From: an uncultured Granulosicoccaceae bacterium
GTDB lineage: Bacteria > Pseudomonadota > Gammaproteobacteria > Granulosicoccales > Granulosicoccaceae
Length of the DNA: 39,116 bases
Direction: 5' to 3'
Assembly (NCBI GenBank): GCA_938035525.1
Contig: CALHOI010000002.1
Span: forward strand, 1 to 39,116
Below the pieces are notes generated by a model, which did no database searches, was not told the DNA's origin, and was given only the letters and a program-made list of their open reading frames with translations. Numbering within the stretch: the first letter of the stretch is position 1; each line of letters opens with the position of its first letter. The translations under genes and the position numbers were made by a program. Positions 7,939 through 15,124 of the stretch are shown here, one piece after another.

Positions 7939-9984
7939 ATGAGTAGCTACCAGGTTCTGGCGCGTAAGTGGCGCCCTCAGAATTTCGCCGACATGATTGG
8001 TCAAGATCATGTGCTGCGTGCCTTGGTCAATGCCCTCGATAATCAACGTATCCATCACGCGTATTTATTTACAGGTATGCGCGGCGTTGGCAAAACCACT
8101 ATCGCACGCATTTTTGCCAAGTGCCTTAATTGTGAAACCAAAGGTGTTAGCGCCGAGCCTTGCGGCACCTGTTCGGCTTGTGTCGACATAGATGCTGGGC
8201 GCTTCTTCGATTTAATTGAGGTCGACGCAGCTTCACGCACTAAGGTAGACGAGACACGTGAACTGCTGGAAAACGTGCCGTATGCGCCAGCAAGTGGTCG
8301 GTATAAAGTGTATCTGATCGATGAAGTACACATGTTCTCAACCCACAGTTTTAATGCGCTGTTAAAAACATTAGAAGAACCACCCGAGCACGTTAAATTC
8401 CTGCTGGCCACCACCGATCCCCAGAAGGTGCCAGTGACTGTGCTGTCACGATGTTTGCAATTTAATTTAAAACGCATGCCGGCAACGCGCTTGGCCGACT
8501 ACCTGTCCCACATACTCGACACAGAAAGCATGGCGCATGACAAGCCAGCTTTGGATTTAATTGCGCGTGCTGCCGATGGCAGTGTTCGCGACTCGCTTAG
8601 CCTGGTGGAACAGGCAGCGGCGTTTGGTGGGGGTGAAGTCCGCGCTAACGATGTCGAAAGTATGCTTGGCCGTGTATCTACCGACCGGCTTATAGAATTG
8701 ATTTCAACCCTAGCCGAAGGCGATGCAAAAACCTTGTTTGAACAAGTTGAAGCGCTGGCTGAATACGCACCCGACTATGTGCAAATAACCGGTGAAATGT
8801 TATCACTCCTGCACGGTATAGCTATGCTGCAAACCGTTCCCGAGTCTGCCGATAACGACCAAGCCAACACCGAACAACTGCAAGCACTCGCCCAGCGTAT
8901 CAGTGCAGAAGAGCTTCAGCTTTTTTATCAGATTGGCCAGCACGCCCGACGTGACATGCCACATTCAAGCGATCAGCGCGAAGCCTTCGATATGGCCTTA
9001 ATGCGGATGATGGCCTTTGCTCCTCAGACTGCTGAGTCAACAAACATTGCAGCATCAAATTCTGCTGCGTCAGCTGGCGGAGCATCTGGTGCCGCAAACA
9101 CAAATGAGGCAAACACAAATGAGGCAAACACAAAAGACGGTGCGGTGAAAAACAAAGCTGCGCCAGCCACAGCTTCAGATAAAGACGAGCCGGCTGTTGT
9201 GGCAAAGAATAAGGGCGCAAAAAAAACCAGTGCTGAGCTTAGTTTGGCGGCGGCTGCTATGGCAGCAGCAAACGCGCCCGACGATGACAAACCGGCCAAG
9301 CCAGAAAAAAAAACACCCGTAAAACCGAGTAAGCCCAAACCGACTGCGGTGCGCACACCGACCACGCACGTTGAACAGACGCAAATGCCAACCGACGATA
9401 TCGCTAGTGTGCAAACTGCACCATCGTCTGACAATGGTGCAAAGCTATCTGACAAAGCGATCGATAACGCATTCGTATCTGAAGCACCGTCGTTACCGGA
9501 GTCGTTGTCATTAGAATCGATTAACGCAGCCAGCTGGCCCGACACAATTGAAAAGCTCGGCTTATCTGGTATGCCCAAACAGCTGGCCAGTCAATGTGTT
9601 GTAAACACGCGTGAAGGCACCACACTTCATTTACAAATTGAAGAAGCGCAATCGCATTTGCACACCGCACAATTTAGTGCTCGCTTGCAAACAGCGCTTA
9701 GCGAACGCACGCGTAGTGACGTTACCATTGACATAACGCCAGTTGAAGGTGAGCTGCAAACACCGGCACGTATCGATCAGAAAAACAAAGACGATGCATT
9801 AGCCGCGGCACGCGTGGCTATTGATGAAGACCCGATGGTCAAGCAGCTGCTGTCCAGTGTGGATGGTGTGGTTGACATTAACAGCGTTCAGCCAGTGGCT
9901 GCTCAACCCGCGGCAACTAAATCGACAGCTGCCAAGCCCGATGCGGTTCAACCGAATTCCGCTCAAGCTGCTGACGAAAAATAA
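7939..9984 (+). CDS. dnaX: DNA polymerase III subunits tau and gamma
   Basis: This is the clamp-loader ATPase of the replicative polymerase. From the ATG at 7939 the protein (681 residues) begins MSSYQVLARKWRPQNFADMI, exactly like DnaX; the 21 codons upstream overlap the SRP RNA and are not used. Visible features are Walker A (GMRGVGKTT), a four-Cys zinc module around CETKGVSAEPCGTCSAC, the DEVH Walker B (LIDEVHMFS) and the sensor SRC (VTVLSRCLQF). Domain III ends near residue 365. A long Ala/Lys/Pro-rich linker (about 375-520) follows, then the tau-specific domains. The linker holds a 5-residue repeat and two poly-A slip sites described separately. It is followed by ybaB and recR, the conserved order. 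Confidence 0.96.
   Translation: MSSYQVLARKWRPQNFADMIGQDHVLRALVNALDNQRIHHAYLFTGMRGVGKTTIARIFAKCLNCETKGVSAEPCGTCSACVDIDAGRFFDLIEVDAASRTKVDETRELLENVPYAPASGRYKVYLIDEVHMFSTHSFNALLKTLEEPPEHVKFLLATTDPQKVPVTVLSRCLQFNLKRMPATRLADYLSHILDTESMAHDKPALDLIARAADGSVRDSLSLVEQAAAFGGGEVRANDVESMLGRVSTDRLIELISTLAEGDAKTLFEQVEALAEYAPDYVQITGEMLSLLHGIAMLQTVPESADNDQANTEQLQALAQRISAEELQLFYQIGQHARRDMPHSSDQREAFDMALMRMMAFAPQTAESTNIAASNSAASAGGASGAANTNEANTNEANTKDGAVKNKAAPATASDKDEPAVVAKNKGAKKTSAELSLAAAAMAAANAPDDDKPAKPEKKTPVKPSKPKPTAVRTPTTHVEQTQMPTDDIASVQTAPSSDNGAKLSDKAIDNAFVSEAPSLPESLSLESINAASWPDTIEKLGLSGMPKQLASQCVVNTREGTTLHLQIEEAQSHLHTAQFSARLQTALSERTRSDVTIDITPVEGELQTPARIDQKNKDDALAAARVAIDEDPMVKQLLSSVDGVVDINSVQPVAAQPAATKSTAAKPDAVQPNSAQAADEK
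9094..9138 (+). repeat. 15-bp in-frame tandem repeat in the dnaX linker
   Basis: Three consecutive units of GCAAACACAAATGAG (9094-9108, 9109-9123, 9124-9138; the last is diverged at two bases) encode ANTNE, ANTNE, ANTKD. The 15-bp period keeps the frame, and the segment lies in the disordered linker between the ATPase core and the tau-specific domains, where length variation is tolerated. Confidence 0.9.
9219..9236 (+). promoter_or_regulatory. Candidate dnaX frameshift site, A8 run
   Basis: Eight consecutive A bases (9219-9226) are read as GCA AAA AAA ACC, giving the slippery heptamer A AAA AAA in the correct phase. A -1 slip after codon 429 reads AAC CAG TGC TGA, ending at 9236 and giving a 432-residue protein, almost the size of E. 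coli gamma (431). A purine-rich AAGGG lies 4 nt upstream. A weak hairpin (GCTGC, TATG, GCAGC) lies about 25 nt downstream. Confidence 0.5.
9305..9332 (+). promoter_or_regulatory. Candidate dnaX slippage site, A9 run
   Basis: Nine consecutive A bases (9305-9313) are read as GAA AAA AAA ACA. Gain of one A, or a -1 ribosome slip, gives N-T-R-K-T-E then TAA at 9330-9332 (464 residues). Loss of one A gives CAC CCG TAA (460 residues). Both wrong frames close almost at once, as in Thermus dnaX, where an A9 run causes transcriptional slippage to make gamma. A short hairpin, CGGTG-CGCA-CACCG, follows about 35 nt later. Confidence 0.5.
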
Positions 9985-10031
9985 CTTAGCGTTAAGCGTT
10001 GTGTACAAACAATTTTAGATAGGACAAAAAA

Positions 10032-10355
10032 ATGAAAGGTGGTTTAGGCGATCTAATGAAGCAAGCCCAGCAAATGCAGGCTGATATGCAAAAGGCACAA
10101 GAAGAAATTGCCAACATGCAAATAGAAGGTCAAAGCGGCGCTGGTTTAGTTAAAGTCACCATGAATGGTCAACATGAATTACTGCGAGTCAGTATTGACG
10201 ACTCATTAATCGGTGATGACAAAGACATGCTGGAAGATCTCATTGCAGCGGCGGTTAATGATGCGTCGCAAAAGCTGGCAGCAGAAAGTAAAGACAAAAT
10301 GAGTGGTCTGACTGCGGGCATGCAACTACCCCCGGGTATGAAAATGCCGTTTTAA
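10032..10355 (+). CDS. ybaB: Nucleoid-associated protein YbaB/EbfC
   Basis: This 107-residue protein ([20 protein letters not shown]...) matches the YbaB/EbfC family, which forms tweezer-like dimers that bind DNA. A long N-terminal helix rich in Gln, Met and Lys precedes the core motif [19 protein letters not shown]. The C-terminal helix carries the [16 protein letters not shown] segment, and the tail is Gly/Pro/Met-rich (PPGMKMPF). A purine-rich AGATAGGAC lies just before the ATG. It sits 47 bp after dnaX and before recR, an arrangement conserved across bacteria and suggesting a link with replication or repair. Confidence 0.95.
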   Translation: MKGGLGDLMKQAQQMQADMQKAQEEIANMQIEGQSGAGLVKVTMNGQHELLRVSIDDSLIGDDKDMLEDLIAAAVNDASQKLAAESKDKMSGLTAGMQLPPGMKMPF

Positions 10356-10425
10356 TTTTGATGTTTTTACCTCCCGTTAATCAGCGCATATTATTTATGC
10401 AGCATTCAAAGACGTGGCTAACGCT

Positions 10426-11019
10426 ATGAACAATGGATTACTCGATGAGTTGGTCGATGCACTACGATGCTTACCCGGTGTTGGGCCAAAGTCGGCGCAA
10501 CGCATGGCCTTGCATTTATTGCAGCGTGATCGTAAAGGCGCAGCTCGCTTGGGCGATGTGATGACCCGTGCCATGCAGAGTGTGCAACATTGCAAGCAAT
10601 GTCGAATTTTTACCGAGAACGAATTGTGCTCATGGTGCACCGACCCCGCGCGTGACCCCGCGCAATTGTGTGTTGTTGAAAACCCAGCCGATGTGCTCGC
10701 TATTGAAAGATCCACCGAGTATCAGGGACGATTCTTTTTGCTGTTAGGCCATTTGTCACCGCTGGATGGCATAGGCCCAAAAGATCTGGGTCTGGATTTG
10801 TTGGAAACGCGACTCAACAGTGGAGAAATAACTGAACTCACCTTGGCAACCAACCAAAGCGTAGAAGGTCAGGCAACTGCACGATACATCACTACACTGG
10901 CAACCGATCGCAATGTTGCGGTGTTGGAGATTGCGCGCGGTATTCCAATAGGCAGTGATTTGGAATTTGCCGACAGTAATACACTGTCGGTGGCATTTGA
11001 ACAACGCAGCTCGGTCTAA
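10426..11019 (+). CDS. recR: Recombination mediator protein RecR
   Basis: RecR acts with RecO to load RecA onto SSB-coated single-stranded gaps. The 197-residue protein has the N-terminal helix-hairpin-helix ALRCLPGVGPKSAQRMALHL, a four-Cys zinc finger (CKQCRIF then CSWC) and a Toprim domain starting LCVVENPADVLAIE. Comparison with E. coli RecR favours the ATG at 10426 (MNNGLLDEL...); a GTG at 10414 would add four residues. Neither start has a strong ribosome binding site. It completes the dnaX-ybaB-recR operon. Its stop codon is only 4 bp from the end of the convergent orn gene. Confidence 0.96.
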   Translation: MNNGLLDELVDALRCLPGVGPKSAQRMALHLLQRDRKGAARLGDVMTRAMQSVQHCKQCRIFTENELCSWCTDPARDPAQLCVVENPADVLAIERSTEYQGRFFLLLGHLSPLDGIGPKDLGLDLLETRLNSGEITELTLATNQSVEGQATARYITTLATDRNVAVLEIARGIPIGSDLEFADSNTLSVAFEQRSSV

Positions 11020-11023
11020 CGAC

Positions 11024-11569
11024 CTAAATAGTAAACACTTTATCGCGATAAAGCTGTAGCTCAACAATCGATTCGCGAATGTCGTCTAAAGCCAAATGCG
11101 TGTTCTGTTTTTTGAAACTACTGGCTATTTCCGGTTTCCATCGGCGTACTAGTTCTTTAATGGTGCTTACATCGATGTTGCGATAGTGGAAGTAGCTTTC
11201 AAGTTCGGGCATGGTGCGCACCATGAAGCGTCGGTCCTGGCAGATGCTGTTACCGCACATTGGGGAAGCGCCTGCGCCAACCCAGTCTTTTAAAAATGCA
11301 ATGGTATCCAGTTCGGCATCTCGCATGCTGTACGGGCTTTTAACGACTCGTTCCAATAAGCCTGAAGCGCCGTGATGGCTCTGGTTCCACTCATCCATGC
11401 CATCCAGTAACGACTGCTCGCATTGAATAGCCCGAACCGGACCCTCGGCCAGAATGGTTAGCTGCGCATCGGTAACGATTGTCGCGATTTCGATAACCGT
11501 GTCGGTATCTGGGTCTAATCCGGTCATCTCAAGGTCGACCCAGATAAGGTTGTCATCGTTCGCTGGCAT
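11024..11569 (-). CDS. orn: Oligoribonuclease
   Basis: This 181-residue DEDDh 3'-to-5' exonuclease degrades dinucleotides and other very short RNAs left by other RNases, including pGpG from cyclic-di-GMP breakdown. Exonuclease motif I is [16 protein letters not shown]. Motif II lies around [15 protein letters not shown], and motif III is [11 protein letters not shown] with the catalytic His and Asp. The length matches E. coli Orn (181). The ATG start gives [14 protein letters not shown], typical for the family. It diverges from rsgA, as it does in many gammaproteobacteria. Confidence 0.97.
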   Translation of the reverse strand: MPANDDNLIWVDLEMTGLDPDTDTVIEIATIVTDAQLTILAEGPVRAIQCEQSLLDGMDEWNQSHHGASGLLERVVKSPYSMRDAELDTIAFLKDWVGAGASPMCGNSICQDRRFMVRTMPELESYFHYRNIDVSTIKELVRRWKPEIASSFKKQNTHLALDDIRESIVELQLYRDKVFTI

Positions 11570-11656
11570 TGCTCAGGCTTCCGGTTGGTTATTCGCTCGG
11601 TATTCAACCTTATTTTAGCTGCTTAGCTGAACTTCGTGCGTGATTAGATTTTGCGG

Positions 11657-11662
11657 TATAGT
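11657..11662 (+). promoter_or_regulatory. Candidate -10 element for rsgA
   Basis: TATAGT at 11657-11662 is a close match to the -10 consensus. No convincing -35 is visible at 16-18 bp; the best is TTCGTG at 11633. The predicted start of transcription (about 11668-11670) is only a base or two before the ATG at 11671, which would make the message leaderless if that ATG is used. Confidence 0.35.
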
Positions 11663-11670
11663 CAGGCACT

Positions 11671-11784
11671 ATGCATACCTACCAACGTTCACCAGTTGAC
11701 GTTCCTCACTTTTCCAGGGTTAGGCATTTGGGCTCTGGTCATTTTTTGTGCTCTGGTTATTTTTTAGGCTCTGGTTATTTTTAG
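11671..11784 (+). CDS. Short upstream frame, possible 5' part of rsgA
   Basis: This is a 37-codon frame from ATG to TAG. Its end encodes the repeat GSGHFL-CSGYFL-GSGYF. It ends one base out of phase with rsgA. If a single T of the final run (or one base at the TTT TAG A junction) is skipped, translation continues as RVVANFRAAVAV, which aligns with the first strand of the RsgA OB-fold. The combined product would have 326 residues, a normal RsgA length. Whether this is a natural shift, a mutation or a sequence error cannot be told from the sequence. It could also be an unrelated non-coding frame. Confidence 0.35.
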   Translation: MHTYQRSPVDVPHFSRVRHLGSGHFLCSGYFLGSGYF

Positions 11785-11785
11785 A
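11732..11785 (+). repeat. 18-bp tandem repeat (three units) at the 5' end of rsgA
   Basis: Units GCTCTGGTCATTTTTTGT (11732-11749), GCTCTGGTTATTTTTTAG (11750-11767) and GCTCTGGTTATTTTTAGA (11768-11785) are nearly identical. The first two contain a run of six T bases and the third has five. The period is a multiple of three, so expansion keeps the frame, while the T-length difference shifts it. Confidence 0.92.
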
Positions 11786-11815
11786 GTAGTCGCAAATTTC
11801 CGCGCTGCTGTTGCT

Positions 11816-12652
11816 GTGATGGATGAAGCAGGGCAGATTCACCGCGCCATGCCCCTGAGCAAACTCCCGCAGTTGGTCGCAGGCGACTTGGTGGAGTGCG
11901 AGTTAGACAGTGGCTCGTCCGCCTTGCGCGTGGTTAGTCTCATTGATCGAGATGGCGTGCTGGCCCGCATTGATCGTCGTGGCCAGCCTAAGCCACTGGC
12001 CGCCAACGTGTCTCACCTGGTGATTGTTTCGGCCTCTAAGCCGGGCATCGATTCTTTGCTCATAGATCAATTTTGTGTTGCCGCAGAATTAGCCGGTATC
12101 GGCGCGATGATCGTCATCAATAAGCAGGACTTGCTCGACGAACAACAACTGGCACAAAGTAAAAACATGCTGGACACGTATCGGGCGGTGGGATATCCGT
12201 CTATGTTGGTTGATACCAAAACCCCCGGACAGCTTGATCCTTTAATAGATGCGTTGTCTGGAAAAACCGTTGTACTCGTGGGCGCATCGGGTGTGGGTAA
12301 ATCATCGATCGTACAGCAACTGCTGCCAGACCAAGAGGTCAGGGTAGGTGCAATATCGGCGGCTACCGGGTTCGGTTCTCACACTACCAGCGTCACCTTC
12401 TGGTATCAAATGGGTAACGGGGGTTCTATTATCGACTCACCTGGCGTGCGGCAGTTTTCAGCTGCTCACCTTAGCGCTGAGGATGTTCGCAACGGTTATC
12501 GCGAATTGGCTGATGCATCAATAAACTGTAAATTTTCAAACTGTTCACACCGAGTAGAACCTGACTGCGCAGTGCAAACAGCATTGGCAGATGGGTCTGT
12601 TGCGCAGTGGCGTTTTGATAACTACTGCAAGCTGGCTGACGAAACTGCTTAA
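11816..12652 (+). CDS. rsgA: Small ribosomal subunit biogenesis GTPase RsgA
   Basis: RsgA is a circularly permuted GTPase that checks the decoding centre of the maturing 30S subunit. The permuted order is visible: G4 (VINKQDLLD), then G1 (GASGVGKSS), then G3 (DSPGVRQF). It is followed by the zinc module CKFSNCSHRVEPDC. The GTG at 11816 (or ATG at 11819) gives about 278 residues, but this start cuts into the N-terminal OB-fold. The conserved strand VVANFRAAVAV is encoded in the same frame upstream (from 11783), after an in-frame TAG at 11765-11767, with no ATG, GTG or TTG start between that TAG and the GTG at 11816. The true start is therefore unresolved; see the 18-bp repeat and the short upstream frame. 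Divergent orn is the usual neighbour. Confidence 0.9.
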   Translation: MMDEAGQIHRAMPLSKLPQLVAGDLVECELDSGSSALRVVSLIDRDGVLARIDRRGQPKPLAANVSHLVIVSASKPGIDSLLIDQFCVAAELAGIGAMIVINKQDLLDEQQLAQSKNMLDTYRAVGYPSMLVDTKTPGQLDPLIDALSGKTVVLVGASGVGKSSIVQQLLPDQEVRVGAISAATGFGSHTTSVTFWYQMGNGGSIIDSPGVRQFSAAHLSAEDVRNGYRELADASINCKFSNCSHRVEPDCAVQTALADGSVAQWRFDNYCKLADETA

Positions 12653-12679
12653 CACAATATCGAGCCGGGCAATGTTGAT

Positions 12680-12719
12680 TTAATCTTTGTTGTGTTGCTT
12701 AAATCTTTGTTGCGTTAAC
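12680..12719 (+). repeat. 20-bp imperfect direct repeat between rsgA and the rhodanese gene
   Basis: Two adjacent copies share AATCTTTGTTG (12682 and 12702 onward) with period 20 and a few mismatches. The second copy runs into the stop codon of the convergent rhodanese gene. No terminator-like hairpin with a T-run is visible in this 62-bp spacer. Confidence 0.7.
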
Positions 12720-13518
12720 TCTGCTCTATTGGCGTATCGTCGCGATTTCCCCAAGCCGACCAAGCACCATTAATCGCACTAACCTGCTTGTAACCAAGAT
12801 GTTTAAGAACAACATAAGTTAAAGCCGAACGCTGATGAGTCTGGCAGTACACAACAACATGCTTGTCGTCGGTTACGCCTTTTTCGCTGAACAGCGCGGC
12901 GAGTTCAGCATCTGATTTCAACTGACCGTTTTCATTGAATGCTTGCGTCCACTCGCTGTGTGCTGCACCGGGAACATGACCACCTCGCGCACTACGCACA
13001 TCGGTGCCGTTGTATTCTCCAGCAGTTCTCACATCCAGTACGGCCAGGGCAGCATCGTCAAGTGATGCCATCAGTTCATCAACGCTGATGAGATTGCCGG
13101 GTGTAAAACTCAGGGACGCAGTGGCATCAGTGATGTCGACTGGCTCGTTGGAAACGGGCAGGTTTGCGGCAGACCAGGCGTTAATACCTCCGTCCAGCCA
13201 ACTAATGGCGTTGAACCCATAAGCGTGTAGCACCCAAACCAGGCGGGCGGCGGCTGAGCCTGCGCCGCCATCGTAGGCGAGGATGTGATCGTCTTCTTGC
13301 AGGCCGATCGATTTGGCCATTATATTGACACCCGCTAGCTCGGGCAGGAGTCCGCCAACTGGTTTCTGCGAAAGATTGAGCAAAGCCGCGTCCAAATGCA
13401 CTGCATTGGGCAGATGGGCCTCGGCAAAGGCTTCGGCACTGCGCATATCGACGACTTTCAGATCGGCAAGGTCGGTGTCTTTGAGGTCTTTGGGCCGGAC
13501 AACGAGCGGTAGGTTCAT
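12715..13518 (-). CDS. Sulfurtransferase with two rhodanese domains
   Basis: The 267-residue protein begins MNLPLVVRPKDLKDTDLADL and contains two rhodanese domains (about 10-125 and 150-265), as in thiosulfate and 3-mercaptopyruvate sulfurtransferases. The N-terminal domain has Asp (LAYDGGAGSAAARLVW) where the active Cys would be, as normal for the inactive half. The C-terminal domain carries the active loop YCQTHQRSALT. That loop matches neither the TST pattern (CRKGVT) nor the MST pattern (CGSGVT), so the sulfur donor cannot be assigned. The frame is open for 102 more codons upstream, but those overlap rpoE antisense and lack similarity. It diverges from rpoE. Confidence 0.9.
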   Translation of the reverse strand: MNLPLVVRPKDLKDTDLADLKVVDMRSAEAFAEAHLPNAVHLDAALLNLSQKPVGGLLPELAGVNIMAKSIGLQEDDHILAYDGGAGSAAARLVWVLHAYGFNAISWLDGGINAWSAANLPVSNEPVDITDATASLSFTPGNLISVDELMASLDDAALAVLDVRTAGEYNGTDVRSARGGHVPGAAHSEWTQAFNENGQLKSDAELAALFSEKGVTDDKHVVVYCQTHQRSALTYVVLKHLGYKQVSAINGAWSAWGNRDDTPIEQS

Positions 13519-13560
13519 GACGTGGTTCTCGTGCGGGGAAGAATTTTGTGAGCCAAGCGA

Positions 13561-13587
13561 TGAACTATACCTGCAATAGCGGTCATA
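13561..13587 (+). promoter_or_regulatory. Candidate sigma-E promoter of the rpoE operon
   Basis: TGAACTA (13561-13567) and TCATA (13583-13587) are separated by 15 bp, close to the sigma-E consensus (GGAACTT, about 15-16 bp, TCAAA). It lies directly upstream of rpoE, where autoregulation is known in E. coli and Pseudomonas. The predicted transcript would start near 13593. Confidence 0.5.
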
Positions 13588-13627
13588 AGTAGTGAGCCCA
13601 AACAGACTCCGCGTGGAGAACACTGAT

Positions 13628-14356
13628 ATGATCCGTTCAGCGAAGAGCGCAACTGCTGAAAAAGCCTTGGAAAACTCGCGGCAGAGCACAGCGTTCGCAA
13701 CATTACACAATGCCCCTCGCAATGCGCGCCAAGCAGCGGTGCCTTTGTCTGTGGAAGGAAACAAACCGTTGAGCGAGAAAGACATAGATTTTGCGCTGGT
13801 ACAGCGTGTGCAGCGAGGGGACAAAAAGGCCTTCGATCTGCTGGTGCTGAAGTATCAGAACAAAATCGGACATTTAGTGGCTCGGTACGTACACGACGCG
13901 CATGAGTCTCAGGATGTCACTCAGGAAGCCTTCATAAAAGCCTACCGTGGTTTAAAGAATTTTCGTGGCGACAGTGCTTTTTATACATGGCTTTATCGCA
14001 TTGCCATCAACACGGCGAAAAACCACCTGGTCACCATGAGTCGCAAAATTTCCGACACGGGTGTGGACGCAGCCGACGCTGAGCAGTATGAGGGTGGAAG
14101 TGCTTTAAGAGAATACGCCACCCCCGAAAGAGAAATGGTCACCGAGCAAATTGCTCAAGTGGTTCAGGATTCAATTAATGCCTTACCTGAAGACTTGCGC
14201 ATGGCGATCAGTCTCAGAGAATTTGATGGCATGTCTTATGAAGACATTGCCAGTGCCATGGATTGTCCAATCGGCACAGTAAGATCTCGTATTTTTAGAG
14301 CACGAGAAGCAATAGACACCAACCTCGAGCCACTGCTCGATGAGAAACGCAGGTAA
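13628..14356 (+). CDS. rpoE: RNA polymerase sigma factor RpoE (AlgU)
   Basis: This extracytoplasmic-function sigma factor runs the envelope-stress response. Region 2 (QEAFIKAYRGLKNFRGDSAF, then YTWLYRIAINTAKN) and region 4 (LPEDLRMAISLREFDGMSYE, CPIGTVRSRIFRAREAI) are nearly identical to E. coli RpoE. The ATG at 13628, with GGAG nine bases upstream, gives 242 residues and an N-terminal extension of about 47. A TTG at 13769, with AAGGA nine bases upstream, would give 195 residues, the normal length, so the start is uncertain. It is followed at 5 bp by rseA, its membrane anti-sigma factor, then rseB, rseC and mucD. Confidence 0.95.
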   Translation: MIRSAKSATAEKALENSRQSTAFATLHNAPRNARQAAVPLSVEGNKPLSEKDIDFALVQRVQRGDKKAFDLLVLKYQNKIGHLVARYVHDAHESQDVTQEAFIKAYRGLKNFRGDSAFYTWLYRIAINTAKNHLVTMSRKISDTGVDAADAEQYEGGSALREYATPEREMVTEQIAQVVQDSINALPEDLRMAISLREFDGMSYEDIASAMDCPIGTVRSRIFRAREAIDTNLEPLLDEKRR

Positions 14357-14361
14357 TCGTC

Positions 14362-15078
14362 ATGAGTATCAACGACAAAGAAACATTATCCCAATTGATG
14401 GACGGTGAGTGGCAAGATCTCAATCCGTCAAAGAGCGTGGAATCCGCTTGCGCCGATGAAGAGCTTAAAGCAACCTGGTCGCGCTACCATTTAATCAGGG
14501 ATGTCATTCGCAATGATGCTGTTGCTGTCGATACGTCGCTGAGTTCGCGTATCAGTCAGGCAATTGCTGATGAACCCACTTACAGTAATGTATCGGCTAT
14601 CGCTGGCGCGGGAAACGTCCGCACTGACAACGTATCAACCGATGCATTCACCGCAGATGGTGGCGTCAAAGCAGAACGCCTTTCCGCAGAACCCATTTCC
14701 AATGCAAAGCCTTCTGGTTCAAGAAAATGGGGTATGGGTATTAGCGGAGTCGCGCTGGCTGCCTGTGTTGCACTGGCCACGGTACTGGGCTTGAATTTCT
14801 GGCGAGGTGCGCCTGAATCAGGTCTGAATAACCCGATTCAAACGGTTGCCGGTGGCACGCCTGTCACAGCGCCAAACGTGGTTATCCCCGAAGTCGAATT
14901 CGTTGCAAATACGGGTATATACTGGGAAACACCACAACCGACTCGCAGTGCGGCTGCTGAACAACGGCTAAATATGTTGTTATCGGCGCATATTGAAAAC
15001 TCGCCCACAGCAGAGCGAACCGGTTTACTGCCATACTCTCGATTAGTGGGTTATGACGAAGTATCGCCAGAACAATAG
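14362..15078 (+). CDS. rseA: Anti-sigma-E factor RseA (MucA-like)
   Basis: This 238-residue inner-membrane protein holds sigma-E inactive until it is cut by DegS- and RseP-type proteases. The N-terminal cytoplasmic domain starts MSINDKETLSQLMDGEWQDL, the typical RseA/MucA opening, and includes WSRYHLIRDVIRND. One membrane segment (about residues 125-147, WGMGISGVALAACVALATVL) is followed by a periplasmic tail. A good ribosome binding site (AGGTAA) precedes the ATG. The linker before the membrane segment (about 75-120) is low-complexity and poorly conserved. Its end overlaps the upstream open frame of rseB, but the probable rseB start lies 46 bp after its stop. Confidence 0.93.
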   Translation: MSINDKETLSQLMDGEWQDLNPSKSVESACADEELKATWSRYHLIRDVIRNDAVAVDTSLSSRISQAIADEPTYSNVSAIAGAGNVRTDNVSTDAFTADGGVKAERLSAEPISNAKPSGSRKWGMGISGVALAACVALATVLGLNFWRGAPESGLNNPIQTVAGGTPVTAPNVVIPEVEFVANTGIYWETPQPTRSAAAEQRLNMLLSAHIENSPTAERTGLLPYSRLVGYDEVSPEQ

Positions 15079-15124
15079 CCAGTTCAATAGCAAGTTCAAA
15101 AGCTGGAATGGTCGCCTTTATAGT

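Noticed and set aside
9024-9578. 184-residue minus-strand open frame inside dnaX
   Set aside because: It is the antisense shadow of the low-complexity dnaX linker (Ala/Ser/Phe-rich translation) and has no independent signals.
13519-13824. N-terminal extension of the rhodanese protein (102 residues)
   Set aside because: It lies antisense to rpoE, lacks similarity to any sulfurtransferase, and the ATG at 13518 gives a normal family start.
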